NCBI GenBank assembly: GCA_003290165.1
Contig: QNQO01000598.1
Span: 186,001 to 250,000, forward strand
DNA: 64,000 bases
DNA from: Berberis thunbergii
Lineage: Eukaryota; Streptophyta; Magnoliopsida; Ranunculales; Berberidaceae
Reading direction: 5' to 3'
A model generated the notes under the pieces. It worked only from the letters and a program-made list of their open reading frames with translations, was not told the DNA's origin and did not search any database. Both the position numbers and the translations under genes were made by a program. How positions within the stretch are numbered: the first letter of the stretch is position 1; each line of letters starts with the position of its first letter. Below, one piece after another: positions 52,599-63,985 of the stretch.

Positions 52599-53269
52599 GA
52601 TATACAGGCAACACCTACTGCAACGTATGCATTGAAAGTTCGTAGCATACCACCAATTTGTTTTCGTTTTCACATATGCGCTGACGGTTCATATTGCATT
52701 GTCATCAGATGATAAGAAATATCGGTTGTTAATAGTTAAATACCCATGAATATGTGCATATATATACAAAAAATACCCGTATATTATATAAAATTCATCT
52801 ATACATAAATTGAATTGAATGTAATTTCCAAGGACTTACAACATGGATAAAGTCAAGGTAGTGGAGGTAAAAGAGTTTGCGATTTTTTTTCTTCTTATCT
52901 TCAATAACTAAGAGAGACATCGATAGTCTTCTTGTCGTGTGTAATTAAGATGATAATGTATGAACCAAACTTTTGTAGGAAAATATTATTTCATGTACGT
53001 AGACATAATTATGATACCAATATAAGCTAACATAATCTTGATGAGCCATTTCCTAACAATATATTGGCTCTTAACACTCCAACTTTTTTTACACGACCAT
53101 ATCTCTTCTTTGACACTACCACCTTTGTTTAACCTACTAAATGACACTATCAATAATAATAAAAATTCCCCCTCTCTTCTCCACAAAAAGTGAGGGTGGT
53201 GGTGTCAAAAGGAGAAATGGCGATACAAAAAAGTTGAAGCTTTTTTATTTTCAGGAATTTGCTTTTAAC
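52599..53269. other. Intergenic stretch, nothing recognised
   Basis: AT-rich with no family match. The short open frame on the - strand at 52986-53186 shows no protein features. Confidence 0.5.
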
Positions 53270-54654
53270 TAGGGGTGGGCAAAAATCTCGGTTTGAACCG
53301 GACCAGTATGGTTCCAACCCATTTCAATCTGGGACCAACCAGTTGGAATTGAAATAAAATTGGTTCCACAAACTCAATCCTGTTCTATCTCAGACCATCC
53401 TGATTACTGTAGCATAGTTTAGTTTTTTTTTTCTTCTTGTAAGTGAGATGTACGATTCACATCACTTTCTCATTCACTCACTCACACTGTCTTCTTTTCC
53501 CAACCCACCACCATCAACTCTTCTCTCCTACAAACCCCAAATTCCCTCAGATCCCTTACTTTCTCACCCAAGATTCGCCCGATCTGCTATATCTCAACTG
53601 CGATTTTTTGTTTGCACCTCTCTATATTTTCATATTTTCTTCTCTCTTCATACTTTATACACTTTGAGAGAAGAATTATGAGATCTGGCAGAAAAGATTT
53701 ACAGGGGGTATTCAATCATGGATTTTAATAGAGTGTGAAAGACTTTAAATCTCATGGATTTTAAAATATTTCAAAGGAGTTTACAGAATCCACTGAACTT
53801 TGATGTATTTTAAGTGACTAGATTTTGTGGAATTTACAGAATCCACTGGATTTTAATGGATTTTTATTATTGGATTTTCTGAATTTTATAAAGGATTGTT
53901 ATGGATTTTAATGGATTGTTATTATTGGATTTTCAGTATTGGACTAAAAAGCTCCTTCTCAATCTGCTGCTAATTCACTTATGTCATTAGCAAGGATAGC
54001 AAGGACGGGAAGAGGATTGGGTTGGTTTTTTAAGTAACGCCGGCTCGAGCCTGCCTTCTCCATTCTCTGTCTCATGATAATACACACTTCAGTAATAAAC
54101 CCAACAAATAAACCTGACAAACTTGATAAACAAAAAAAATATTGATGGACAAAACCAATGTAGAAAGAGAAAATAAATAACACAACAAAGCATAGAACAG
54201 ACTAAAGGGTTTATCACTGTAATTGTATTCATGAAATATCTCAGCTAAAATTGTAAAGTTGTAACTCTCAGTTACACTATAAACACATCCAGACCTACCT
54301 CACTCAAACACACTAAAGAAACACATTGTCCCATTTTCCATTATAAGGTCACACTGTCCCATTTTCCATTGGTAAAGTCACACTGACTCTGTAAAAGTTC
54401 ATCACACTGTAATAGTGACATTGACATTTGACATTGTCAGAAGAGAGAGCTAGGCTTTGTGTGTTTGTGGAGACCCCACAAGTAATCCCTGCGAGCTCAC
54501 CAAACATCCATCCATTTGTCACACATCCATCCATTTGTCACCAAACAAGTAATCCATTTTTCCCATTTTTCCCATTCTTCTATATTTCTATATTTCCCAT
54601 TTCTGTACTCATATTTTTTCATTTCTTACAGAGAAGAACATATGGCAGACAAGA

Positions 54655-55345
54655 GGGATAGCAGAGGGAGAGATCAGGGAGCAGAGGGACTTATGAGAGA
54701 GGTGGGAGAGATCAGGGAGGGCAGAGGAGAGATCAGGGAGAGCAAGGAGGGGGGGAGAGATCAGGGAGGGAGTGGAGATTGGAGAGCTCTGTGAGAGGAT
54801 GTAAGTCGACCGGGTTTTCTCAGAAGTGAATCACATCGCTGTTTCTCTCAGTTTTCTCCATCTGAACACCCCAGACATTATTTCTCTCTTCCCTTCTTCT
54901 TTCCAATGACAAGTGTTGTTGTTGAACTGAAATTCAGACACCCAAATGGATGAAAAGGAGAAAGATTGCAATTTTATTATGGGATCTGAATTAGATTGAA
55001 CTGAATTTAATGGAGAGAAGAAGAAGAAGAATAAGAGTGTTGAGTGAAGAGCTCTGAGAGAGATCAGGGAGGGCAGCGGGAGAGCAAGGAAAGATCAGGG
55101 AAGGAGAGAGAAAGGAGAGATCAGGGAGGGAGAGAACAGAGGGACTTATGAGAGCAGGGAGAGATCAAGGAGGGTGAGAGCAGGGAGACGAGAACAACGA
55201 GAGAACAGGGAGACGAGGAGACGAGAGCAGGGAGACGATGAGATGAGAAGACGAGACGATGAGACGAGAAGACGATAGCAGGAGACGAGGAGACGAGAGC
55301 AGGAAACCTCATCTTATGTCGACAAGAGCAAGGAAACCTCATCAT
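54655..55345 (+). repeat. Purine-rich degenerate tandem repeats
   Basis: Repeated GAGAGATCAGGGAGGG and, from 55185, GGAGACGAGA/GATGAGACGAGAAGACGA units. One strand is almost entirely purine. The open frames on both strands here follow from the repeat and are not genes. Confidence 0.75.
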
Positions 55346-55938
55346 CTCATCATCATCTCTGTATAGATTTGTGATTGTATCTTTTGTATCTCATCATCTC
55401 TGTATAGATTTGTGATTGTATCTCATCATCTTGCTATTCAATGGAAGAAATCCAAAAACCCTAGTTCTTGTTTGTTTGTTTGTGTTCAAGAGCGTGAAAA
55501 AATCCAAAAACCCAAAATAAATAAATAAAAATATGGCAACACAACAAAACAAAACTTTTTTTGTTTTGAATAACATGACAAAAACAAATAAATAAAAAGG
55601 AGAAAAGGATGGAAACGTACCTGGAGATAAAGAAGAACTTGGAGTTGAAGGAGGCACAGTGTTGATGGGAGAGAGGGAGCAGAGAAATTGAAATCTGAGG
55701 GTAATAGGCCGGATTTGAAAAGCACTTTGATATTTATATCTTTCACACATAAATCCTTCAAAGTCTTCAAAGTCCATCAAGTCAACAAATCCATTAAAAT
55801 CCATTGCTGTTTGAATACCCCTAGATTTCATTGTATTGTTTAAAATCCATGATTGAATACCCCATGATTTTAATGAATTATAAAACAATCATTTAAAATC
55901 TATATTTGAATACGGAAAATTCTAGGGGTCGAGGTAAA

Positions 55939-56054
55939 GGGAGCGAGGGATGGGTGTAACCACCCATCCTCCTCGCGATGAGCATTTGCGCGCATCTCCA
56001 ACGCGATGCGCTCATCCCGATGAGGATGGGTGGTTACACCCATCCCTCGCTCCC
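55939..56054. repeat. Strong hairpin with perfect 33-bp arms
   Basis: 55939-55971 and 56022-56054 are exact reverse complements, starting GGGAGCGAGGGATGGGTG. The 50-nt loop contains a further inner pair (GATGAGC and GCTCATC). It sits between two similar copies of TAGATTTCATTGTATTGTTT (about 55823 and 56090), so it appears to be an inserted foldback element. Confidence 0.85.
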
Positions 56055-56998
56055 TCCCTCGCTCTGTAGAAGGACTCTTTGAATACCACTAGATTTCATT
56101 GTATTGTTTTAAATCCTTAATTGAATACCCCTATATTTTAATGGACTTTAAAATCTTTCAAACTCTATTAAAATCCATGATTGAATACCCCCTTGTTAGA
56201 GTGAAGTGGACTGTGATCTAGAGTTTGGCTGGTTTGAACGATGAAGAAGAATAAGCGACCAACTATGCTTACAAGGAAAGTTGTTGCTTATAAATGGTTA
56301 TCAAAGGTTGTTGCAGGGCCTTCACTTAGCATTATTACTAGCTCGTTCGTTCATAACATACGCAACGATGAAAAGGTGGAGGATGATGACTCATACTAGG
56401 GTGTTGAAGAAATTAGGTGGGATACAATGTTTCACGACATGAAAGAATGTTATTTTTGTTTCTTCAATGGTGTTAAGATATGCTTTTTGGTGTGTTTGAG
56501 AAGAGTTATTCTCTTTTTTTCTTTCTTCTTATCTTTTTTTTCTTCTTCCTTTTGTACTTATGGGTCATCAAAAAACAAAACTTTTGTAAGCACCTTATTA
56601 GAGGGTCTACTCTAGTTTACTATGTTTTACATGGTGGAAATGTAACACCTTGACTTGGTGATTGTATTGTACGATAAATAAAATGTAGTCGGGAAATTAG
56701 AGGTAAGAATTCTAAATAGTTTTGATTTCATTATTATAGTTCTGGGTTTTCATGATGAAGCTGATTATGCTTTAATAAGAACTTAACAAAAGATAATGAA
56801 GGACACAAGAAAATCCAAAACAATATATATTAAACATTTTCAACTGGGATGACATGGTTCCGTCCCGGTTCAAACCGGTCTGAGACTAACTGGTTCTGCC
56901 CAAAAAATTCTTCTATCCCGGACTGTTTTGTCCCGTTTCATTGGACTGGGAGCGGGACAAACCCAATCCCAAACCATGCCCACCACTATTTTTAACTT

Positions 56999-58442
56999 GG
57001 GTTAATTGCAATTTCTCCTATAATATATTCATATTCAGCATTGCCCCCAATTAACATTTATATTGCACTTTCCCCTTAAGACTAACAGTCAACGTGCCTT
57101 AATCGTCTATTTTTAAAACATATTACCAAAATACCTCTGAGAAATCAAAGGCTGAGATTAAATTTTTCATATCTCGAACATCTCATTTTGACGAAAATCC
57201 TAAGGCTCAACTGAAATCGTAATCGTATCTCGAGGAATGTCGAACATTTGATTTAAAAAATCTTTCATCTTAAAGAACTCATCTCGAGGAAAATCTAACG
57301 GTCCAAATTAATTATGCACACACCTCGAGAAAATCTAATGATTCGACACACATATCGAGGGAATCTGGCGGTCCAACACACATCTCGAGGAAGATCTAAT
57401 GATTTAGCATTCATCTCGAGGAAATTTGATGATCCATTACACACCTCGAGAAAATCTAATGGTTCAGATTTATTCATGCACGCATCAAGAAAATATGAAG
57501 TTTGAATAAATTGCCCTCATATAATAAATTACTGGCAATAACTTAACCCATAAAATAAATTTGAATTTAATTTTGCCCCCTGAAATAGAACAGACCTGAG
57601 AGATAATCAAGAAAATTTTGATTATCTTCCTCCTCCTTCATTTTCCTCATTTTCTTCATCCTCTATCTCGTAGCCTCGCCACCAACTCCCCTTTCATCCT
57701 CCCTCATCTTTCTCGTTCCTCCACTTCCTTCTTCCTCATCTGTTTCACAACATTTATAATAAAGTTAGGGTTTCATTCATCATTCTTCCTTCATTCACCT
57801 TTTTCCTCCGTCTTCATCTCTCAGGTATGTTCTGTTTCAAGTGGCAAAATTAAATTCAAATTTATTTTAGAGGACAAAATTAAATTAAAATTATTCAAAT
57901 TTAGATTTTCTCGAAATACGTTCAAGAATAAATCTGAAACGTTAGGGTTTCATTTGATTTTTCGAATCGTCAAATTTCCTCAAGACACGTGCGAAACATC
58001 TATTTTTCTCGAGATATGCGACGGGCCATCAGATTTGCCCCGAGATGCGCATCAAATGGTTAAATTTTGTTTGAAATGCAGAATTAAATTTGAACCGCTA
58101 GATTTGCCTAGAGATGTGTGTACGATTAAATTTGGTCCGTTGATTTTCCTCGAGATGAGTTCTTTTAGATGAAAGATTTTTTTAAATCATCTGGTAGATT
58201 TTCCTCAAGATACAATTACGATTTCAGTTGAGCTTTAGGATTTTTCTCGAGATGAGATGTTCAAGATACAAAAGATTCAATCTCATCCTTTGATTTCTCA
58301 GGGGTATTTTAGTAATCTGCTTTTAAAACAGACGGTTAAGGCACGTTGACTATTAGTCTTTGAGGAAAAGTGCAATATGAATGCTAATTGGGGGCAAAGC
58401 AGAATATGACATATATTATAGGAGGAAAATTGCAATTAACCA
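56999..58442. mobile_element. Mutator-like element with about 0.5-kb inverted repeats
   Basis: The left arm (56999 to about 57515) and right arm (about 57890 to 58442) are inverted copies throughout, starting GGTTAATTGCAATTT and including AAGAACTCATCTCGAGGAAA in both senses. The flanks TTTTAACTT (56990-56998) and TTTTAACAT (58443-58451) agree at 8 of 9, as for a Mutator-type 9-bp duplication. The arms contain about 31-bp repeats centred on CTCGAG. The centre is pyrimidine-rich. No transposase is seen. Confidence 0.75.
57290..57480 (+). repeat. CTCGAG-centred repeats, about 31-bp spacing
   Basis: CTCGAGAAAATCTAATGnTTC and its variants recur at about 57289, 57323, 57354, 57385, 57416 and 57447. 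Their reverse complements occur in the opposite arm (57960-58165). Confidence 0.75.
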
Positions 58443-58785
58443 TTTTAACATAAACGATTCTAACTGGCCTAGGTCGAGCGCCTGGGTGGCTGCCTGGACG
58501 CTCCTTGGCACTTGCGCCTGAGAGGGTCCAAGGCACGTGCACGATGAAAATTGGAGGGAATTTCAGCAGAAGATGAAGCAGCCCTTATTTTTCCCCAAAA
58601 ATCGAATTTGGTTTTGGTTTTTGGCTCCATCGCATCCTCCCTCCCCATCGAAGAAGAAGCTCCATCGCTTACTCCCTCCCCATCGTCGACTCCCTCGAGA
58701 GAATAATCGACAGAAGAAGCTCCCCATCACACGAAGAAACCAGAAAAGGTAAGTGCCTCTTTCATTTCTTCTTGATTTCTTCTTG
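58443..58785 (+). other. Leader-like region of a chimeric locus
   Basis: A GCGCCTGGGTGGCTGCCTGG-type repeat (58478-58500) is followed by a pyrimidine-rich leader with CCATCGAAGAAGAAGCTCCA and, at 58748, a good donor (AAAAG|GTAAGTG). It looks like a non-coding first exon and the start of an intron. It probably belonged to the translocator gene whose last exon lies at 60140. Confidence 0.45.
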
Positions 58786-59495
58786 TGGGGTTCTAGATCT
58801 AGATCTAGGGTTCCTGACAAACAAATTATAAAATGCTTAAACTCATCATTTTCACAGCATCTCATATTTTCTATACGCACATACTTTTTTTTTCTTTTTT
58901 TCTATACGCCAGAATTTGCAAGGATCACAGCAGCATTGGTGATACTGGTATTATTGTGTTTTCAGCTTTAATACCATTCTATTTGATTCCATCTCCGTGT
59001 TTTTAGTTTATTAACTAGTTTGTGTTGGTTATCATGTGCAGTTGTCATCTATGTGACAAAGGAGGGTGTCAAGTTCTCAGCAAAGGGTGACATTGGAATT
59101 GCAAATATTGTTTGCAGACAGAATGAATGTGTTGATAAGGTTTGTGCTACTGTTCAGCCTTTCATGTCTAATTTGCTTTAACTTATTTATTTATTTAGCT
59201 GTAAGCCCGAAAGGTTTTTTTAAAAAAAATATGATATATGGTTTTGTTTGCTTTAGTAGTTTATATCCAGATGAAATGTTATGATACATAGTTGGGGCTA
59301 CGTATTCGATCTTCAAAGTGAGCCTGTTTGATTCATATAATACATCTTGTGAAATTTGATTTTCTTTGGGGAACTGGTGGATTGTTGATATACTCACTTG
59401 GCGTAAAACCTAATATTAAGACAAGTTGATTTAATCTTTTGGGGTTCTAGATCTAGATCTAGGGTTCCTGACAAACAAATTATAAAATGCTTAAA
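58786..59495 (+). repeat. 56-bp perfect direct repeats around a 598-bp insert
   Basis: 58786-58841 and 59440-59495 are identical, from TGGGGTTCTAGATCTAGATC to ATGCTTAAA. The segment between them holds PCNA exon sequence with intron bases. A long duplication with foreign sequence between the copies is the signature expected of break repair that copies a patch from elsewhere. Confidence 0.85.
58903..59139 (+). pseudogene. PCNA gene fragment (two middle exons)
   Basis: 58903-58950 gives the end of one exon and 59042-59139 a full exon reading [20 protein letters not shown] and [12 protein letters not shown]. These match plant PCNA around residues 155-190. Known: PCNA is the trimeric sliding clamp of DNA replication. 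In the first exon the normal CKD residues are missing, consistent with a 10-bp deletion between the two copies of GCAAGGATC expected there, which shifts the frame. The last PCNA exon does not follow here; it is at 61611-61835 on the other strand. The piece cannot make a clamp. Confidence 0.82.
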
Positions 59496-60139
59496 TTCAA
59501 TTATGCACTAGAAATAGATGAAGGAAATGGTACCATACCTTTGGCATGAATTAACACAATAGAAATAGATCTTGATTTTCATTTGCCAAGACATCAATTA
59601 TGCATATCTCATCTACAACTATGTAATTGTGCCTTATTTAGGTGGTGAACGGGGCTATGTTCCAAGCAAGATAGACCTCTATGTTTCTCTACCATTCGGC
59701 CAAATTCATGATTAAAAATGCTCTTAGGATGTGTTTGACATTGATGATCATTAGGCATTGTCACCAGTGATAAAAATGAATAATGGTATTAGAAACTCAC
59801 TTTACACTACCCAAATATTGGGGTGCTTTAGTATATGAGAAGCATTTAGGACAATTCATGGGAATTTCTGGATGCCATTTACTTGTTTTGGCTTGTTCAT
59901 GCCTTAAATCTTTGTTATTCCAAAAGTATAGGTAGAGGTTCTTGCAATCTATGAAGTGTTGTAGATGTATAACAATGCCATACTATCCATGTTTTGTTGT
60001 CCAATGTGATCAAACTCGGTAATTTGAATTTATTGGATTAGTGGACAGAAAAGTTATTATCAGACTCTAAAACCTGGAACTTGTGATAGAATGTCTTATA
60101 AATTGCATTTACAATTTACTAATTTGTCAACTTTTTCAG
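59496..60139 (+). other. Intron-like sequence before the translocator exon
   Basis: AT-rich without exon features, ending in a good acceptor (CTTTTTCAG). Confidence 0.5.
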
Positions 60140-60295
60140 GTCCTGGGGAACGCCAAAGGAGTTGTGGTTGTGGTGGTTTCGATTTTGATCTTCAGAAATC
60201 CAGTCTCTGTGACCGGAATGTTTGGTTACACTCTCACAGTCATTGGTGTAATCCTTTACAGTGAAGCCAAAAAACGGAGCAACAACAACAAATGA
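60140..60295 (+). pseudogene. Terminal exon of a sugar-phosphate/phosphate translocator
   Basis: After CTTTTTCAG the exon reads [20 protein letters not shown], then [20 protein letters not shown] and [11 protein letters not shown], ending at TGA 60293-60295. This is the C-terminal end (two membrane helices and a basic tail) of plant phosphate translocators of the At3g17430/At1g48230 type in the NST/TPT family, membrane exchangers of the endomembrane system or plastids. The preceding exons with most of the ten helices are not in the window; a leader and a PCNA insert lie upstream instead. A 3' untranslated region with AATAAA near 60504 follows. Confidence 0.8.
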
Positions 60296-60313
60296 GAGAT
60301 ATGCCCATCCTAG

Positions 60314-60332
60314 ATATATATATATATATATA
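60314..60332 (+). repeat. (AT)n microsatellite
   Basis: About nine AT units in the 3' part of the translocator remnant. Confidence 0.9.
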
Positions 60333-60550
60333 TTTTCTTCTGTTTTGTTCTTTTTAGTGCAGGAGAGGGCGGGGCACCATCTCAGAGCCACTGTGGTACA
60401 TGTGCTCGCAGGCAACCTCAGAAATTCTTTTCTATGGAAACCAGGAATGTGGGTTTCCACCTGTATTAACAGCAGCAAACAACCTAGAGAATAGAGAAAT
60501 TTCAATAAAAGACTGGTTGATCACTTTAGTTCTTATTTCAGTCTCACTCT

Positions 60551-61610
60551 CACACAATTCCATTATTCATTGAGAAAAATTAGATCTCTGCAACATCAGT
60601 TTGTTTTAGTACAATTATCTGTTAATTGATCATTCGTTTTTCACTTGGATAGTGTGCTTGTTATGTTATCAGTACCAGTTGATAATACTGTAAAAACTGA
60701 AGTTTCAATTTTGCAATCCTTGATTCAGAACTTTTGACGGAGCATTATGGTACTGAGTGTTTTAATTTGATACATTTGTCAGGTTGGCCTGTTTCAATTT
60801 ATGTACCCCGGGGTTTGCTTTTGCTGCTAAAAAGAAGCAATCCTGTTGAGACTGTTTGGTTGGTTGTTCTAACTTATGAAAGCAATGAGCAAAAAGGACA
60901 TGCACAGGTTATTAGTTTTATGTAACTTCCAATTCCAATTAGACATTACTCTTCAGAATGAAAATTCGAACAAAAAGGGAGATCTGGGAGAATGTAACAG
61001 TTGGTTAGTCGTAAAGAAATAGCAAAATACAGAAAGTGCTTTCTGAAATGGATAGAACAAAAAATCAAAAACAAAAAGGCAGATAGATGAAAATGAAGGA
61101 AGATGGTTGCTAGGTAGCATTAAAATGGCAGTGGAGTTAACCGTCAATGCTAGGACAGTGATTACAATGATAAAGGGAGGGGCAGTTCCTCGCAAACAAT
61201 AAAAAAACAACAAAACATCCTAGATTCATAATTCAGCTTCACCAGAGAATTCAAGAATACTCTAATGGGATTAAAGCTCAGGCGCAGCTACTAACTGTAT
61301 GCACCTTTGCTCAACATGAAAAAATATCCATACCTGACATACAACAGAAAGGTAAATCTTTGGATGAGCATTAGAAAGTGAAATGCATTAGAGGTAATAC
61401 AAAGTCAATAACTAAGTCTAGACTTCGACGAAAAAACAAAATAAGCCATTGGCCTGAAAGATGGATACCACTTAAAAATTGCCATTTCCTATCAAATATA
61501 AACTCACATACACATGGGTCTTAAACCATCAATTACAATTCAAGTTAGAACCTATAAAACAAGATAGTGCTAACAAAGAAAAGCCTAGTATGCTTAAAAG
61601 CAAGAATCCC
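60551..61610 (-). other. Region between the translocator remnant and PCNA
   Basis: No gene is recognised. The part nearest 61610 should hold the 3' untranslated region of PCNA on the - strand. The open frame at 60734-60925 has no family features. Confidence 0.5.
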
Positions 61611-61871
<261 letters not shown>

Positions 61872-62218
61872 TCAAGAAAATCATTGCGGTTCCTTACTCA
61901 GAAAAACAAGTGACACATCACCACTACAACAAAAATGATCTTTTACAGCATTTGAGGATAGCGTTTTTTACACAAATGCTATAAAAAACCTACTTTTAGT
62001 ATCATTGTAATGTCAAAATGCTCTTAGAGAGTTGAGCGGGAGATTAAAAATCTGAGACCGCCCAAATATTTCAGCTCTCTCCAACTTAAAACCTACAAAG
62101 AAGAGAGAAACACACAGCCCCGCGATTCTCCTCCCTCCCTCTCTCTGCCATTCTCCTCCCTCCTTGCTCTCGCTTTCTAACCTACTGCACACCCCACACA
62201 ACTGAAGGACCAATCGAG

Positions 62219-62500
62219 GTGGTAAGCTTCGAAGAATTGGTCGAGAAGGACTGGTCCTTTATGGACTCAGACCCCAAAATCTCACCCCAACAACAAACCC
62301 GAACACTCAATCGAATCATCTCAGCTGGAAATATCGGTGGGGGCTCCAAGGTCCTCATCTCAATTGGGACTGAAGAGTCTGTAGACCGAGTGGTCGACTC
62401 CTCCTCCTCTGTTTTGAAACCCGACGATTTGCTTGTTGTTCATGATTCTTTGTTTGTTCTTGCTGGGGTTAAGGAGAAGCATGATGTTTTGCTGTTTTGA
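62219..62500 (+). pseudogene. Captured methyltransferase-like gene fragment
   Basis: The open frame reads EELVEKDWSFMDSDPKIS, then NRIISAGNIGGGSKVLISIG and LLVVHDSLFVLAGVKEKHD, and stops at 62498-62500. The order of motifs resembles the start of an uncharacterised plant SAM-dependent methyltransferase-like family, but I am not certain and give no name. A leader-like pyrimidine-rich stretch (62127-62200) precedes it. There is no ATG at the expected start, so it lacks its own start or begins upstream. Confidence 0.45.
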
Positions 62501-62907
62501 AACTCCTCCTCCTCTTCATTTTTTTAGAAGGTAATCATGGGTATTTGATATTGTTGAAGATCTTTCAATTTTAGTGTCTGGGTATTGCTTCATTTGTTAT
62601 TTGAGCTGGAAATTTTGAATAAAGATTGAATTTTTATGATGGGTTTAGTTTGAATGAGAGCTTATGCGTGTTATTTGCTGTAGATCTGTTAATGGGTTTT
62701 TCACTGCCCCTTTGAATTGTTTGATATGAGTGAATAGGTGGGTGCAATTTCATTTCATTCCCTTGTGTTTCTGTTTTTTTTTTCCTGAAAGGAGTCACAG
62801 TTGTAGTTATTTAGTTGAGTTATACGTGAAAGTGGCTGATTTGATCTGATCTGGATTTGCAATGTTGTGGGTTGTTGTTACAGATCGAATTGTTGAATGT
62901 TCAGAAG
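62501..62907 (+). other. Intron-like spacer in the second CACTA element
   Basis: T-rich sequence with no exon features, lying between the first fragment and the IQD fragment. Confidence 0.5.
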
Positions 62908-63180
62908 ATGGGGAAGAAGGGGAACTGGTTTGTTGCAGTAAAGAAGGCATTCAGTCCTGAATCCAAGGAGAAGAAGAAGGAGGTCTTAAGAACACTTTTT
63001 ATCTGTTTTTTCGCACATCAGAATAGTCATTGGAAGTTTTGGTTTCTGCCTTTTGATTGAATTGTTGTTATGTTATTGATCAGAAAGCCAGCAATTTAAA
63101 GAAGAAATATGGGGTTGCATTGGGAAAGGACGAAGTTCCTTCCTCTTCCACTGTAGAAACTGTCAATAGGCCTCCTCCTT
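62908..63180 (+). pseudogene. Captured IQD (IQ67-domain) N-terminal fragment
   Basis: The exon from the ATG at 62908 reads MGKKGNWFVAVKKAFSPESK then EKKKE, the well-known start of IQD calmodulin-binding proteins. A second exon (63084-63180) reads KASNLKKKYGVALGKDE and a Ser-rich linker. Known: IQDs bind calmodulin and microtubules through an IQ67 domain, which is missing here. The reading then runs straight into carboxypeptidase sequence at 63191. Confidence 0.75.
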
Positions 63181-63190
63181 TTGATGTCAG

Positions 63191-63832
63191 GCATTTTTTG
63201 CTGAGCATCCTCAGTATGCAAATAATGATTTCTTCATTACCGGAGAGTCATATGCTGGACACTACATCCCTGCTTTTGCTGCTCGAGTTCACCAGGGAAA
63301 CAAAGCTAAGGAAGGAATTCACATAAACTTAAAGGTACATGTGATTGCTCATGATTTAGTTTTACAGTATATGATTTTCTAGACTGCTTTTCTTAAGACT
63401 AAACTGGTAATTCGTTGTACAGGGATTCACTATTGGTAATGGACTTACAAATCCCGCTATCCAGTATAAAGCATACACAGATTACGCGCTGGATATGAAA
63501 TTAATTACAGAATCTGACTCTGAGAGAATAAACAGGATGCTTCCAGCATGTGAATTAGCAATCAAACTTTGTGGTAATACTTTGTATTTTAGATTTTATC
63601 CTTATTAGTTTCCTTGTATGACATTCACACTTTTGCTTGTATTTATTCTCAACTATTGAAGAAACATCCGTTAGGTGAAAATATGGTTTTATTCCTTAAG
63701 CATTAAAAGCCATGCACACTGTTTGACAAGTAATGTTTTTCAGGCACCGATGGTCAAACCTCTTGCTACGCAGCATATGCTGTTTGCAATTCCATGTACA
63801 GTAAGGTCATGGCCCTTGTTGGAGATAAGAAT
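63191..63832 (+). pseudogene. Captured serine carboxypeptidase-like fragment
   Basis: Three exons with correct splice signals (63191-63334, 63423-63573 and 63744-63832) read AFFAEHPQYANNDFFITGES and YAGHYIPAFAARVHQGNK, then GFTIGNGLTNPAIQYKAYTD and finally GTDGQTSCYAAYAVCNSMYS. GESYAGHY carries the catalytic serine and the pattern matches SCPL48/49-type enzymes, which are secreted or vacuolar peptidases. The signal peptide, the early part and the Asp and His of the catalytic triad are absent. No lesion is seen inside the three exons and the introns are retained. Confidence 0.85.
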
Positions 63833-63927
63833 GTAAGACATTGTGAAAAGTTGATTGTTCATTTTCTGAGTGTTACATTTTCTGAGTTATCTTATAATCT
63901 CACTGCCTTCAGTGTTCCTTTATGCAG

Positions 63928-63985
63928 GATACTGAAATTGACCAAGATAAAGGAACATCGCCACTTCTCGCAGAGGCTGTAAAAG
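63928..63985 (+). pseudogene. Unidentified captured exon
   Basis: A well-bounded exon (TATGCAG before, GTAACA after) reads DTEIDQDKGTSPLLAEAVK. It does not continue the carboxypeptidase as I know it and may come from another gene. The window ends 15 bases later. Confidence 0.4.

Larger units (their letters stand above)
53702..56195. mobile_element. Harbinger-like terminal inverted repeat element nested in the hAT
   Basis: Both ends share GGGGGTATTCAATCATGGAT in inverted orientation and remain similar for about 50 bp. With the extra CA/CAA the flanking trinucleotide is TTA on both sides (53699-53701 and 56196-56198), which fits PIF/Harbinger, though the one-base difference at the tips leaves the class open. 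ATGGATTTTAATGG words recur in both subterminal parts. No transposase is recognised. Confidence 0.6.
53270..56988. mobile_element. hAT-like element containing a second transposon
   Basis: It starts TAGGGGTGGGCA and ends TGCCCACCACTA, imperfect inverted repeats of hAT type. The flanks CTTTTAAC (53262-53269) and TTTTTAAC (56989-56996) agree at 7 of 8. Subterminal GGTTnnAACCGGnCC words occur at both ends, as in the element at 24793. About 2.5 kb of the interior is another transposon (53702-56195). The remaining 56200-56640 is open in places (AYKWLSKVVAGPSLSIITSS) but not recognised as transposase. Confidence 0.75.

Noticed and set aside
55394..55888. 164-codon open frame on the - strand
   Set aside because: It lies inside the Harbinger-like element with a repetitive hydrophobic translation and no transposase motif.
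57618..58172. 184-codon open frame
   Set aside because: It lies across the centre and right arm of the Mutator-like element; the translation follows the CTCGAG repeats and a pyrimidine-rich core.
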